Shown one piece after another: positions 39,192-49,094 of a stretch of DNA of 64,000 nucleotides. This stretch comes from Monarcha castaneiventris obscurior (taxonomy: Eukaryota > Chordata > Aves > Passeriformes > Monarchidae). Made by a program: the position numbers and the translations under genes. The notes below the pieces were generated by a model. That model was not told where the DNA came from, made no database searches, and saw nothing but the letters and a program-made list of their open reading frames with translations. The stretch covers positions 2,195,001 to 2,259,000 of the forward strand of contig JAMPIT010000511.1 of the NCBI GenBank assembly GCA_026261815.1. The letters are read 5' to 3'. Numbering within the stretch: position 1 is the stretch's first letter; each line of letters opens with the position of its first letter.

Positions 39192-40072
39192 CCCGTAATA
39201 CCAGCTGCTACTTTTAATTTCAATTTTCCCGGCTCCATTCTGCTCCTCCAAGATGGCGGACACCACGTGGCGCCCGCGGCCACAGTGCCGGGCTTGTTGC
39301 CCGCGTGCCCTTCGCCTGCTGCTCCCGTTACCATGTGCGGCCCCCACTCCATCCTGGGCCCCTCCTACGCGTCGATTCGCGTTGCGTCGGGTCCCTCTCC
39401 CTCCGTCAGGAGTCCCCTGCCAGCCAGAGACACTGCCTCTCTCTCCTGTATCCCAGACTTTCCCCAGCAGCCTCACAGGAGCTTGGATATAAGCCCCGAG
39501 GACCTGCAGCCGCAGAAAAAAGCGGCATTTTGGGACTCCCAAGAAGGCTTGCGACAGCCTGACGATACTATAAACAGAGGGGATCTAGCGCCTTTAGAAC
39601 ACAGACTGAAAAAGCAGCAGCAGCTGTGGCAGGTGATAAAGAAGCCTGACCCCGCCGCTCTCAGTCTCCCCGGCAGCACCGCAGCAGAGAGGCAGCGGCT
39701 GCCAGCCCCCAGTGAAAGCCCCTAAGGCAGCGAGCAGCACGCAGCATGGTCAGCCCAGACAAAAAGCTGCCGACCGATCCCTTCAGTCTGCCGACTGACG
39801 GCAGACCTCTCTTCCCCCACGGCAGCCCCGACGGTGCACCCGCCCCACCACTGCCGAGAGCCCTGGCAAAGCCGCATTTCTCCCCCGTCGCCGCTGCGGC
39901 TGTGGCCGCCCGCGACCCCCCACCTGCTCCTGCCTGGCTGCCGCTCTCTGCCAAGGTGAGGGCTCGCTCAGGCCAGCCATGCGGCCGGCCCGAGACCGGA
40001 CCCCATGCGGCCAGTCGCTGCGGCTCGCCCCGGTCAGTCACATGGTGCAAGAGTTAAAAGGACAGTACATTC
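39192..40072 (+). other. GC-rich provirus interior of unknown origin
   Basis: This CpG-rich block starts with a YY1-like AAGATGGCGG (39,252-39,261). It holds an overlapping 152-codon frame (39,267-39,725) rich in Pro, Ser and Gln, with no recognisable retroviral domain. A strong splice-donor consensus AAG|GTGAGG lies at 39,953-39,961. Composition differs sharply from the AT-richer gag start (38,679-38,940), suggesting that it came from another source or was a degenerate Gag linker region. I cannot decide which. Confidence 0.4.
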
Positions 40073-40954
40073 TTGTTTTTAACTTGGTGGACTCGGCTCC
40101 CCCTGGTGTGGCAGCGAGCTGGAGCCAGCTCCTACAGAGACACTCTGTCCCAAATGTACCGGCCGGCCCCAGCCGTTTCTTCACTGCTGCGGCACTGCGG
40201 GACTGCGCCTGGCCTCTGCCGGCTCCGCCATGACTTCGTAAATGCCCTGAGGCTGCCTTTCACCTCCGCCCCGGCTCTGCCCGCATCCCCTGCCCCCATG
40301 CTGCAACACAAGCAGGAAAAGAGGGGGGGTTGCAGAAGCCAGGCTGTAGGACTCAGACTGTTGCCAGAAAGCTGCGAAAGCATTGTAGGGGAAGCAGTAG
40401 ACCTGAGCAGCTGGCAGGCATGGCCAGAAGATGCAAAAGAGCAGCCAAAGAAGCAAAACAGTGACTTTTCAGATTCTGGTACTGAGTGTGAAGACCAAAG
40501 GACTGGAGTGAAAAAGCCAAAAGCCACAGATGACACCTGGAAGCTGCCAGAGAAAAATTGCACCAGCCCAGCAAACACCATTGCTGCAGACGTAACACCA
40601 ACCAAGAAGAATAAGGTGCAGTCAAAAGATGAAACATCTGTCGCCTGGAAGCGAAGACGACACAAGCCAGCATCGATGACCACAACAGAAACAGATACAC
40701 GCAGTCCCGAGAGCCAGAACTGCAAACAAGACTGCAAACGGATAGGTTGGGCACCTGTGGTGTCTCCCCATATCCTACCCCATTCTGTTACTTCCCAAAC
40801 AGTTAATATTCCCTACCACCACCCTCTGCTAGGCTTTTCCCTAGCCTCGGGTTCCCATATCCCTGTAACCCCTATGCCATTCCCCTTTCCCCAAACCTTT
40901 GAGAGAGGGGAGAAGGGAAAGGGCCCCCTCCATTTGAAACTGAAAAAATTTTAA
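40073..40954 (+). CDS. Unknown 293-codon ORF inside the provirus
   Basis: This is the longest intact frame in the window. The first 80 or so residues read from GC-rich sequence and may not be translated. A possible splice acceptor lies near 40,314 (pyrimidine-rich tract then CAG), paired with the donor at 39,956. Residues from about 110 to 225 are hydrophilic, with an acidic serine cluster (SDFSDSGTECED), many Lys, and a basic run WKRRRHKP that could act as a nuclear-localisation or RNA-binding motif. The C-terminal quarter is Pro, His and aromatic rich. I recognise no retroviral enzyme, capsid or envelope domain and no named host family. Options are a captured host transcript, a Rec/Rem-like accessory protein, or a non-functional frame. 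I cannot choose between them. Confidence 0.4.
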   Translation: MFLTWWTRLPLVWQRAGASSYRDTLSQMYRPAPAVSSLLRHCGTAPGLCRLRHDFVNALRLPFTSAPALPASPAPMLQHKQEKRGGCRSQAVGLRLLPESCESIVGEAVDLSSWQAWPEDAKEQPKKQNSDFSDSGTECEDQRTGVKKPKATDDTWKLPEKNCTSPANTIAADVTPTKKNKVQSKDETSVAWKRRRHKPASMTTTETDTRSPESQNCKQDCKRIGWAPVVSPHILPHSVTSQTVNIPYHHPLLGFSLASGSHIPVTPMPFPFPQTFERGEKGKGPLHLKLKKF

Positions 40955-41192
40955 TTCTTTTTGAATCCCAACAGAAGCAACTGCCAGAGCCTGTGCCTGC
41001 ACTCACCATCATGATGTCCAGCACCCAACACCTATCACCCTGCTGTCCTCTGAATGCTCCTGGTACCACCTGCAGTGAATGCTTGAACTCTGCCGCAGCT
41101 CAGTAAAAACTGGGCTGCTTCAGCCTCACCTCTGCATGTAAGAGCATCCATTCCAGCATCCTGAAAGAAAATCAACTGAAAGATTTGAGGAC

Positions 41193-41365
41193 TTGTTGGG
41201 ACACTGGATTGGGGGTGTTTCTGATTATGTATGTTTGGTTTGTTGGGACATTGAGCTTTGGGTGCTTCTGATCATTTTTGTTGTTCTGTATATATTAAGT
41301 TTTTGGGATGTTGGGTTTTGGGATCCCTGGGGGAGGCCTCTTAGTTTAATACAGAAAGGAGGAAT
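41193..41365 (+). pseudogene. Possible env transmembrane-tail relic
   Basis: The frame opening at 41,193 contains a strongly hydrophobic run (WVLLIIFVVLYILSF), then an aromatic and glycine-rich tail, and reads directly through the polypurine tract into the 3' LTR. In betaretroviruses the envelope membrane anchor and cytoplasmic tail sit exactly here. No surface subunit, furin site, fusion peptide or CX6CC motif is visible upstream, so at most the very end of env remains. Low-complexity TTG-rich repeats could give the same hydrophobicity by chance. Confidence 0.35.
41353..41364 (+). other. Polypurine tract
   Basis: The purine run AGAAAGGAGGAA lies one base before the 3' LTR, the expected place and composition for the plus-strand DNA primer of a retrovirus. 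Confidence 0.85.
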
Positions 41366-41636
41366 TGTGGTGGCCCGTGAACATGTATTGTGTTGGGATG
41401 GACTGTCCTGGTTTGAATTCTCCGGTTGTCTGTCAGCCTGGTCACTCCCCCAGAGCTCTCCCATTGGTCCCTGCTCCCTGATCCCACCTTTCCCCTGGCC
41501 TGAGCTAGCCATGCTTTTGGTATTTGCCTCTGCACCCTTCGACGGTGAAGATGCAATAAAATCCTCCTGCCGGAGTTGCAAGCAAATGCCCTTTCTGCCT
41601 CTTTGTCACTGACTAAATACTGACTAAACAGTATTA
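41366..41636 (+). repeat. 3' LTR of the provirus
   Basis: This 271-bp partner of the 5' LTR differs at six positions. Its AATAAA lies at 41,555-41,560, at the same offset. It ends GTATTA directly before the CCCACT duplication. Confidence 0.95.
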
Positions 41637-41642
41637 CCCACT
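41637..41642. repeat. Target-site duplication CCCACT (right)
   Basis: This is the right copy of the provirus integration duplication, identical to 38,112-38,117. Confidence 0.92.
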
Positions 41643-44600
41643 CCCTTCCTGAGGCAGGGATCTCCTTGTCTGTACATCAGACTGGGTCTGTACATCAGGT
41701 GCCCCCTTGTCCCTGCACATCAGGCCAGATTTTGTTCCCTGTAAGTACAGCCAGATCCACCCACAGCTTCTCACACAACATTTAAACTTCCTCTGAACAT
41801 GCTGGAACAACCAAGAAATTTACTGTGAATTGGAAATAGGCCGGAATTTGCAGGGATTAGGTAAAACAACTGGCTGCAGCTGGCCAAATTAATTCCCTGA
41901 AGTGGAATTTAACAGGCATTTGAAATAATGTGATCTTTTCTTGCCCTTTGCATGTGTAGAAGAAAAAAAAAGGTATTAACAACTCATTCCCAATCTTGCA
42001 TGGGTAATTAGCCATGTGGGGAGCAAAGAGCCCTGTGCACTCCCGGGCTGGCAGGTGCCCAACCTTCTGCTCTGCCAGTCGGTACCTTTGTGTGGGAGAA
42101 AAAGGAGCTGCCCTGGCTGGGTCTGTACAATGGACCACGTGCTGAGGCTGACAGGTCACAAACAAGTCACGTGAGAGTTGAGCAGAACACCACGGAGCAT
42201 ACCAAGCTTCTTTGCAAACTGGTTCCATGCAAAGATAATAGTGAGCAGAGGCTAATTCTGCAGTCTCTAATTTTCTTGTCTGACTAAGCAGGCATAATTT
42301 ACACCCATCAGTTGCAAATGGCTTCTCCCACCAATCCAAAAGATAGAGGACTTTTTTTAAAAGAGAAAAAAAAAGAAAAAAGATTATTTCCTACCTCTGC
42401 AGAAGGAGGATGAAAAATACATGCAAAAGCTGTCTGACACAAATAGGTATTTTTACTCAGCTAGTTCAAAGAGCTCGTCTTGCAGCCCAGAAACAGGAGA
42501 CCTTGATGGAACCAACTGGCCAAAACAGTTTCTCCTGTCAGAGATGAACACAGGGGGTGATAAAGATAATAATTTTAACTGGTCTTACTTAGTCATTTAC
42601 TCCCTGTTGCCCTTTTCAGCCCGTATGACATGCTGCAATTGTACAAATTCGGCTGCTGCTGCATGAGGCTGACAATCCATTGGGATGCACGTGGCTCCAT
42701 TCCACAAGCCCTGGGGGATCTGTCACCTCTCAGGTGCCAGGACAGCTCCATCCCTGCTCACAGCCACCACATCACATCCAAAAAGGCTGGGCAGGTCTCT
42801 GCATCCTCCCGTGTTCCTGTTGCCTGGGGTGACTCTGTCCAGTGGGGATGTTGGGAAGCACCTGGTTCAGACTCCCAGAACACCAGCCCATCTCCAGGTT
42901 CAAACCAAGATCCTTTGAAAGGAAGGGGTTGATCAAAGGGGCTCTGCTGGGGGTGCCTGGTGGGGGCCTGGCTGCACAGTGTCCGTGCAAGAGCTGGCAC
43001 AGATGGAGCTGCCCCAGCGCCAGAGCAGCTGAACCACCTCCACAAACTCCCACCTCCTAATGCCACGCAAGGGTCCCACATTCCCACTGTGCCCTGCCAG
43101 GTGGGAGCAGCCAGACCTCCAAGGTCTGACATCCCTGATGGCAGGGCTTGGGTGCTGCTGCTGGTGCAGAGACCCAGCTGGGTCTGTGCCAGGTGTGTGA
43201 CACTGTGAGCCCACAGGGCACCCCTGGACAGGGCAAACTGCAGCATAATTGATTAAAAATAACAAGATTCCACCTTTTGTCATTGTCTCATTCAAAGAGG
43301 CTTCATTAGCCTCAGTCAGACCAGCTCCAGGCAGGAAAGTCTGGTAAACCTCTCTGGCCATTGTTTGAAGGGTCGTGCACTGGCTCTCCCAGCACCAGCA
43401 TAGCCCTTGTCTCGCCCCCACGTCTGCCACGGCTGGAAAGGGGGCAGTGGAAGAAATTGGTGCTGCAAATACCAGTGGGGGAAGGAAGAGCCAATTCCCA
43501 TCTCCTGCCAGCCTGGGGACGTTCGGGACAAAACCTCATACCTGCTTCCACCAGCTCTGTTGGCAGCCATCAGCTGACGGTGGGACCCGCCAGGAGCCAA
43601 CTCCCCCTGCTGCGGGGTGGGGTTTGCACAGTGGGAGTAATGCCTACTGCTTCAGAGAGCAGCGCCAGCGCCTTTTGATCTGCTCAGACACACGGGCCCC
43701 ACGCAGGGCTCTGATCTGAGCTCCCTGTAGCCCCAGGCCCCCGCAGCCAGCCCAGCCAAGGAGGGGAGTGCAGCACTTGCTCCCGGCCCCCTTCCGACTC
43801 TCCCAGTTTCTGCGGGGCGTCGCTGCTCTCGGTTTGACAGGAGCTCGCGTTCTCCCAGTGCGTTCTCCTGACTTTCACAATAATATATTCAGCAGAACTG
43901 GATACATTTCAAACCAGCTATTACACCACAGTATGTTCCAACACAAATATATGCAGTGTAGTGCAGCAACAATTCTTCTCCGAGTATCACACAGATTGCA
44001 GAAACCCCACATTTCCCTGCCTGCCCCACCTGCCCCGGACACAGCAGCCACACCACGACAGCGGGAATTACTTAGAGAATAAACCTCATAAAAATCTAAG
44101 TGGGAAACCTCCCCACTTTCAAATCACCTGCCCAGCATCACAATACACGAGCAGTTCCCAGCAGTTCCCTCTGCCCTGGCCCCACGGCAGGGACGGCAGA
44201 GATGCCGGTGCCTCCATCCCAACCACCCGAACCCTGCCCGTGCTGCAGGCAAGGCACGGGGAAACTCAATGCCTCTCCCTTCCAGATGGAATGCCGCGAA
44301 GGAATTGGAAATTTTCCCTCTTGCCTCCACCCCAAAACAAGCAAAATGTAGCACAAACTGCAGTGAGTTTGCGGGGGCAAATGTGGGTACTTGGTGTTTG
44401 CTTTTGCGAGAGCTGCTGGAGCGTGGGTGGCAGCGTCTCCTGACCCCGGCTGCTGGCACGGAGTTAATGCCCCTCCCAGGAAGAGGCACCGAGCAGATCC
44501 AAACTCCTCGGGCAAAGCCGGCTTCTCCCTGCGGCACTGCCCTGCCCAGCCCAGTGCAGCCCTCAGCGCTCCTCAACGCCATCCCAGTTCCCAGATGATT

Positions 44601-47600
44601 ACAGCGAAATGAATCCTCCTTACAGTATCTAAACTTGCCATTTAAACCGGGAAATCTGCTGTGGCAGAGCTGCAGGAGGCAGAATTAACCACAGTGTTGG
44701 AGAAGAAGCCAGTGCAGGATGAGACCGGGAAGGAAGGAAAGGAGGGATCCTTCATAATGGATCTGTGAATCATAAGCTGCAGTTCAATTTAGCGACCCAT
44801 CAATCAAGCGGTGGGTGTCACAGCGAAGAGCCGGAGCCGGGACGGTTTCAGTAGAGGGCACTCAAGTCCCAGAAATCTGCATTTACCAGGTATATTCACT
44901 CTGATGTTTTAGGAGCCGACTTCAGCACATGAATCTCGGTAATGCGAGCGCTGAGCCTCATAACTCAGATTGATTGTGGTTCTATTAGACCTGATGCATA
45001 TAAATCTAAACAAAACACATGTGGATGGAGCTAATTCAAACGCACCAGTTTAGATACCATTACAAAAATAAAGAGAAGCCTCTTTTTCTTCATTAGTATT
45101 GAAAAATGCCTTAGCTACAGAAATGCTTATGTCTCTTTCTGCCAGGTTCATACTTCTGCTGCTGCTCGAAAACATTAGTCTGATTTGAAAATGTCCTTCG
45201 TCAATCAGCATTTTCCTCTAGATATTAATAATCTCAACATTATTTTACATTTTTTGCAAGTGGTTCTCTTTCATATTCAAAAATAAGAAGTCGTACATCA
45301 GTGACTTGAGAACACCCATAAACCTACAGCTGTATTTGTAGGTGAGAGGACTGAAATTTTTATGTATATAAAACCCCCGTAAGATGTACACAGTTACAAA
45401 TCTGATCTGTGTAATACCTGGAGCTCTAAATACCACATGTATTCACTGTAAAAACAGCAGCATGAAAAAATAACATCCAAATATCTTCACAACAAACTTA
45501 AAATAACGAATCGACTTCTCCTCACTGGTACACCATGTTCACAAGTTATAAATACAGCAGAGTTTGCCTTAATTGATACACTCTTAAATGATGAATTATC
45601 ACATTAAACTATTTTCACAGCACTTATGAACTGGGCAAATATCTTGTATTTTTAGCATCACTGTAACAAGTTGTCCAATGCCAAAGCCCTTCTGCTACCT
45701 TTGATCACCCTTCAAGGCACAGCCAAAGATTCCTGAAGAAAGTCCTGACTCAGCTTGGTATAAATCCCGCTCCCAAGGCCCATGCGGCTCAGCCCAGCAT
45801 CCCACTGGGCAGCACTCACCTGTGCAGCAGCACCAAGCCAGAGCTTTGGTCCCATGAGGAGCTTTGTCAACCTTCCAGATACTTCCTTCTTTTGTCCAGC
45901 CATCCTTTTTGTGCTGTAATAATCCATAACGACCTGGCTCCAGCTCCAGCTGGGAGTCTGGCCTGGAGGCTGAAGGTCATTGCTCACAGGTCTGGGTGTA
46001 TGCAGCACGTCCATGGGCACCAGGTGAAATCAAATAGTCTTTGTGTGGGGGCAAAAAACCCCTAAGCAGCTATGGTGCAACATCTAAGAGAAGTTTAAAA
46101 AATACCCTCTTTGTAGTCCTGCCCCAGAGCAGCCCTGGGATCCCCAGGGTGCTGCCCAGAATGAGGGGCATTGCCAAGTTACACGTGAGGGACAGGCTGG
46201 AGGACAGTGTGGGAATCTGGGCATACAAAGGAAGGGAGACACAGCCACGGCTGGCTGTTCTGCTGGACGCCGTGGGGTTGCTTTGGGAAGGAGAAGCCAT
46301 GCAAAGCTCAGTAAGGAGATGAGCAGCTGTGGAGCACTCATCTGCCTGTGCCAGCTCAACTGCTTTGGCAATTTCTAGTACAGGACTGCTCCTGTCTGAC
46401 CCTCTCTGATCTACGTGCACGAGACAAGGACTATCCATGGCCTCCATACACCCATCTGTCACTAATCAAATAATTTAATACAAAATAAACTATTTGTGCT
46501 GGCTCTGCAGTAAGATCCAGTGGCTGTAGCTGAGGTTGGAGCCTTATCAGTGCCTGGTACCATCAGAAAGGCAAGGAGCAGCATCCTGAACTAACAGAAT
46601 GTTTCATCCCAGCTACAGTTGAATTTAAACACTCCACAAAATCCAACCTCTTCTCCATATGCTGGAGTCTGCAAAGAGCAAAGAACAGCCACAGCTGAAA
46701 CAGCCCTTTTTTACCTGCTCCCTCCCAGCAGCTCTGTGGGGCGTTTTTATCTCCAGGTGCAAAGAGTCACCAGGTTGTGACATTTAATTTTATAACAAGT
46801 TCACAGAAACAGCTGTCCTTTGCTTAAGCAGTATGTAAAGAAATTTTCTTCCATGCCCTTTTGCTAAATCTTATCCGTTTTGGTGTCAGGAGGGATGAAA
46901 ATATCCTTAACACGAGCCACTCTTTTCTGTAACCATCTTTGGCACAGGCAGAAAGGTTTGGGTTGGGAGCTGGAGCCTTGGCCCTGCCCACAATCAACAC
47001 CAACAACCACCTCCTCCGAGACGGAGCTTGTGCCCAGTGCTTGGAGGAGGCTGAGCAGTACCTCTACCTTTCTGACTCGATGCTTAAGTAGGAGTAAGAC
47101 GTCCCCTCCACCATTACCCCAGGCCACGCTCAGGGGCACCTTCTCATCGCCCCAGCGAGGCACCAGTTACATCACTGGTGCCCAGGGAGGCACCGCAACA
47201 TCTCTGCGAGGGGCTGGTCCTGCCCCGGGCGTGCAGTTCTGCCGGAGACTCTTCCAGCTTTTCCTTACGATTCCGTGTTGATGACGGCTGTCACATTCCC
47301 TGGCCGATCCCCCACTGCTCCTGCTGTACAAACAGCCAGAGCCCTGACACCACTGCAGTGGGCACGCAGGGAATGCCCCTCGTGTCCACCTCGCTGCAGC
47401 CGTCCCCGTAGTCGCTGCCTGCTGGCAGAGGCAACACCCAGGAACTTCTCTTTGAGCTGTAGACCAGTAATGACTTGGCAGTGTTCCTCCCCCAGTCCGC
47501 ACACCCGGGCTCCCGGAGGCTGCTCCGGGATGGGTCTCTGGAGCAGAGTGCAGAACGGCGATCAGCATTTCTCCCAGCACGGAGCACGCCGGGCTTGCTG

Positions 47601-47824
47601 CTGGGGAAAGCGACGGGCAAAGAAAATTAAAAAGATGAGCCGATACAGAGTAATAGTATGTTTGTAAGAAAATTAAAGACTTGCTCTTCAGCTGTTCCAC
47701 GCTGGAGTTAGGAGACAGCTGGCAAATGGGAACGATTGGAAATGATGGAATAGATCAAATTATTTAAATGAGAAAAAAGAAATTCGTCCTAGCCTGGCCC
47801 AGCACGTTGACAAAGCAGCTCCTG
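41643..47824. other. Intergenic DNA upstream of GRIK3
   Basis: No gene was recognised. A-rich and purine tracts lie at 42,350-42,385. A moderately CpG-rich interval at 43,780-44,600 makes overlapping ORFs on both strands without domains. AT-rich blocks at 44,750-45,640 and 47,630-47,780 have the texture of non-coding regulatory DNA close to the GRIK3 promoter. ORFs of up to 177 codons near 47,170-47,700 are on opposing strands and unsupported. Confidence 0.5.
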
Positions 47825-48230
47825 GTCCGCGGCATGGGCAGCCCTTTGTCTCTGTCACCGAGGTCATTAAACTCCCGGCTGCGGAGAGCGGGCCGGGCGC
47901 CCACCTGCAGCGGCCCCAGCCCCAGCCCCGGCCCCAAACCCCCCGCCCCGCCTTGCCCGGCACCCGCCGGCGGGGACGCCGGGGCCCCCGGGGTCGTAAA
48001 AGACCCCTGAGAGCTTGAGGGACACCGGGCACCCCGCGATCTGCGGGACAGGGGCCCGTCGGGGACAGAGAGAACAGGAACACCGGGCGCTGCCGGGACC
48101 CCCGGAACCTTGGCGCCACCGCCCCCCGCCCCGCGGTGCCCGCCGAGGGTCCCCTTCGGCTCCCGCCCCGCGCCCGCCGCCGGCGCTGCCCTCGCCCCGG
48201 GGGAGCGGGCGGGTGCCGGTGCGTGCCGGG

Positions 48231-48324
48231 CTGTGTGTCGGGGTGTCAGCGGTGTGTCAGTGTGTCGGGGTGTGTGTCGGGGGTGTGTGTCAGGGGGTGT
48301 GAGTGTGTCGGTGTGTGCACGCTC
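48231..48324. repeat. TG-rich tract with TGTGTCGGG-like units
   Basis: Imperfect repeats of GTGTGTC and GGGGTGTG run through this interval, embedded in the CpG island 350 to 450 bases before the GRIK3 start codon. Alternating purine-pyrimidine TG runs can adopt Z-DNA, and the G runs could form quadruplexes. Confidence 0.85.
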
Positions 48325-48554
48325 CACTCCGGGGCTTTGCGCGAGCCGCGCATCAGCGGTAGGAGGGGACAGAGCCGCTCCTGGGGCGCACCGGCAGCCC
48401 CGGCTCCGCAGGTGCCGCCCGACCGGCACCGGCACCGCACGGCTCGGCCCGGAGCGGAACGGCCCGGCTCGGCTCGGCCCGGCGCAGAAGGAAACGGCCG
48501 GAGCTGTGGGCTCGGCGCGGCTGCCGCGGGACGGGCCGGCGCGGCCGCTCTAAG

Positions 48555-48650
48555 ATGTGCCATGAGCCGCCCGGCCCCGGCGCCGAGCGGCCGCTCCGCC
48601 TGAGCCCCGGGCAGCAGCCGCCCGCGTCCCCGCTGCCCCTGGGGCCGTAG
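48555..48650 (+). other. Upstream ORF 1 in the probable GRIK3 leader (31 codons)
   Basis: An ATG with A at -3 opens a 31-codon frame that ends at TAG 48,648-48,650, thirty bases before the GRIK3 start and in a different frame. If the transcription start lies upstream of 48,555, this ORF could reduce translation of GRIK3. Peptide function is not implied. Confidence 0.45.
48562..48603 (+). other. Upstream ORF 2 in the probable GRIK3 leader (13 codons)
   Basis: A second ATG with G at -3 opens a 13-codon frame ending at TGA 48,601-48,603. It overlaps upstream ORF 1 in another frame. Confidence 0.45.
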
Positions 48651-48679
48651 GGCCGCGCCGGCCCGCGCCCTCCCCAACG

Positions 48680-48794
48680 ATGCCCCATCTCTGGCCGGCG
48701 CTTTGCCGCGTCCTCTGGAAATACTGGGCAGCGCTCCTGGTCGGCGGCTTCTGGGGACAGAGCTCGCACGGGATGCCGCATGTCATCCGGATCG
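48680..48794 (+). CDS. GRIK3: GRIK3 coding exon 1 (kainate receptor subunit GluK3), N-terminal part
   Basis: The exon encodes 38 codons plus one base and stops at a GTAAGG splice donor at 48,795. GluK3 is a subunit of tetrameric kainate-type ionotropic glutamate receptors in neuronal membranes. The peptide has a basic-aromatic start (MPHLWPALCRVLWKYW), a hydrophobic core (AALLVGGFWG) forming a signal peptide, and then MPHVIRIG. That last stretch matches the start of the mature amino-terminal domain of GluK3, distinct from the TTHVLRFGG and PQVLRIGG starts of GluK2 and GluK1. The splice phase falls inside the Gly codon after RI, as in kainate receptor genes. The start is chosen as the first in-frame ATG after an in-frame TAA at 48,551, with A at -3. 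The remaining exons (ligand-binding and pore domains) lie outside the window. Assignment rests on recalled family sequence. Confidence 0.93.
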
Positions 48795-49094
48795 GTAAGG
48801 GCCGGCGGCGGCGGGAGAACTTCGGGGCCGGGGCGGAGAACGCGCTGCCCGGGGCCGCGGCGGGGGATGCGGTACCGGGGCTGCGGGATGCGCTGTCCGA
48901 TGCCGGGGCGGAGGTTCCCCCGGCGAAGGATGCCCTGACCGGGGCTGGGGACTCTCTGCCTGGTGCCGGGGCGGAAGGTGCCGGCGGCGCGGCGAGGCGG
49001 AGGTTGTGTCCCAGAACGGATCGGGCAGCGCTCTCGGTGCGAGCAGCCGCCCCGGGCACGGTGCGAAGAGGGTGCTGGGCACCTTGCGAAGAGG

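Larger units (their letters stand above)
38118..41636 (+). mobile_element. Short two-LTR class II-like endogenous retrovirus, non-autonomous
   Basis: The 3519-bp provirus has 271-bp LTRs, a perfect 6-bp CCCACT duplication, a lysine-tRNA primer-binding site, a gag-like start, a possible env C-terminal relic and a polypurine tract. The LTRs differ at 6 of 271 sites (about 2.2 percent), implying a relatively recent insertion of a few million years at usual avian rates. Complete betaretroviruses are roughly 7 to 10 kb. Here no protease, reverse transcriptase, RNase H or integrase frame is visible, and the middle holds GC-rich sequence and a 293-codon ORF of unknown origin. I infer an element whose spread depended on proteins from a related, complete retrovirus. 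Orientation matches GRIK3, about 7 kb upstream of its first coding exon. Confidence 0.9.
47825..49080 (+). promoter_or_regulatory. CpG island promoter of GRIK3
   Basis: CpG density and GC content rise abruptly at about 47,825 and stay high to about 49,080, spanning the first coding exon. GC boxes (for example CCCCGCCCCGCC near 47,940 and GGGGCGG near 48,830) are present, and no TATA box is evident, consistent with a CpG-island promoter with dispersed starts. The transcription start cannot be placed exactly; it should lie between about 48,000 and 48,600. ORFs on both strands here are products of composition. A TG-rich tract sits inside the island at 48,231-48,324. Confidence 0.8.

Noticed and set aside
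40132..40737. 201-codon antisense ORF opposite the unknown provirus ORF
   Set aside because: It is a mirror frame of the sense ORF with hydrophobic, low-complexity composition; no retroviral antisense gene is recognised.
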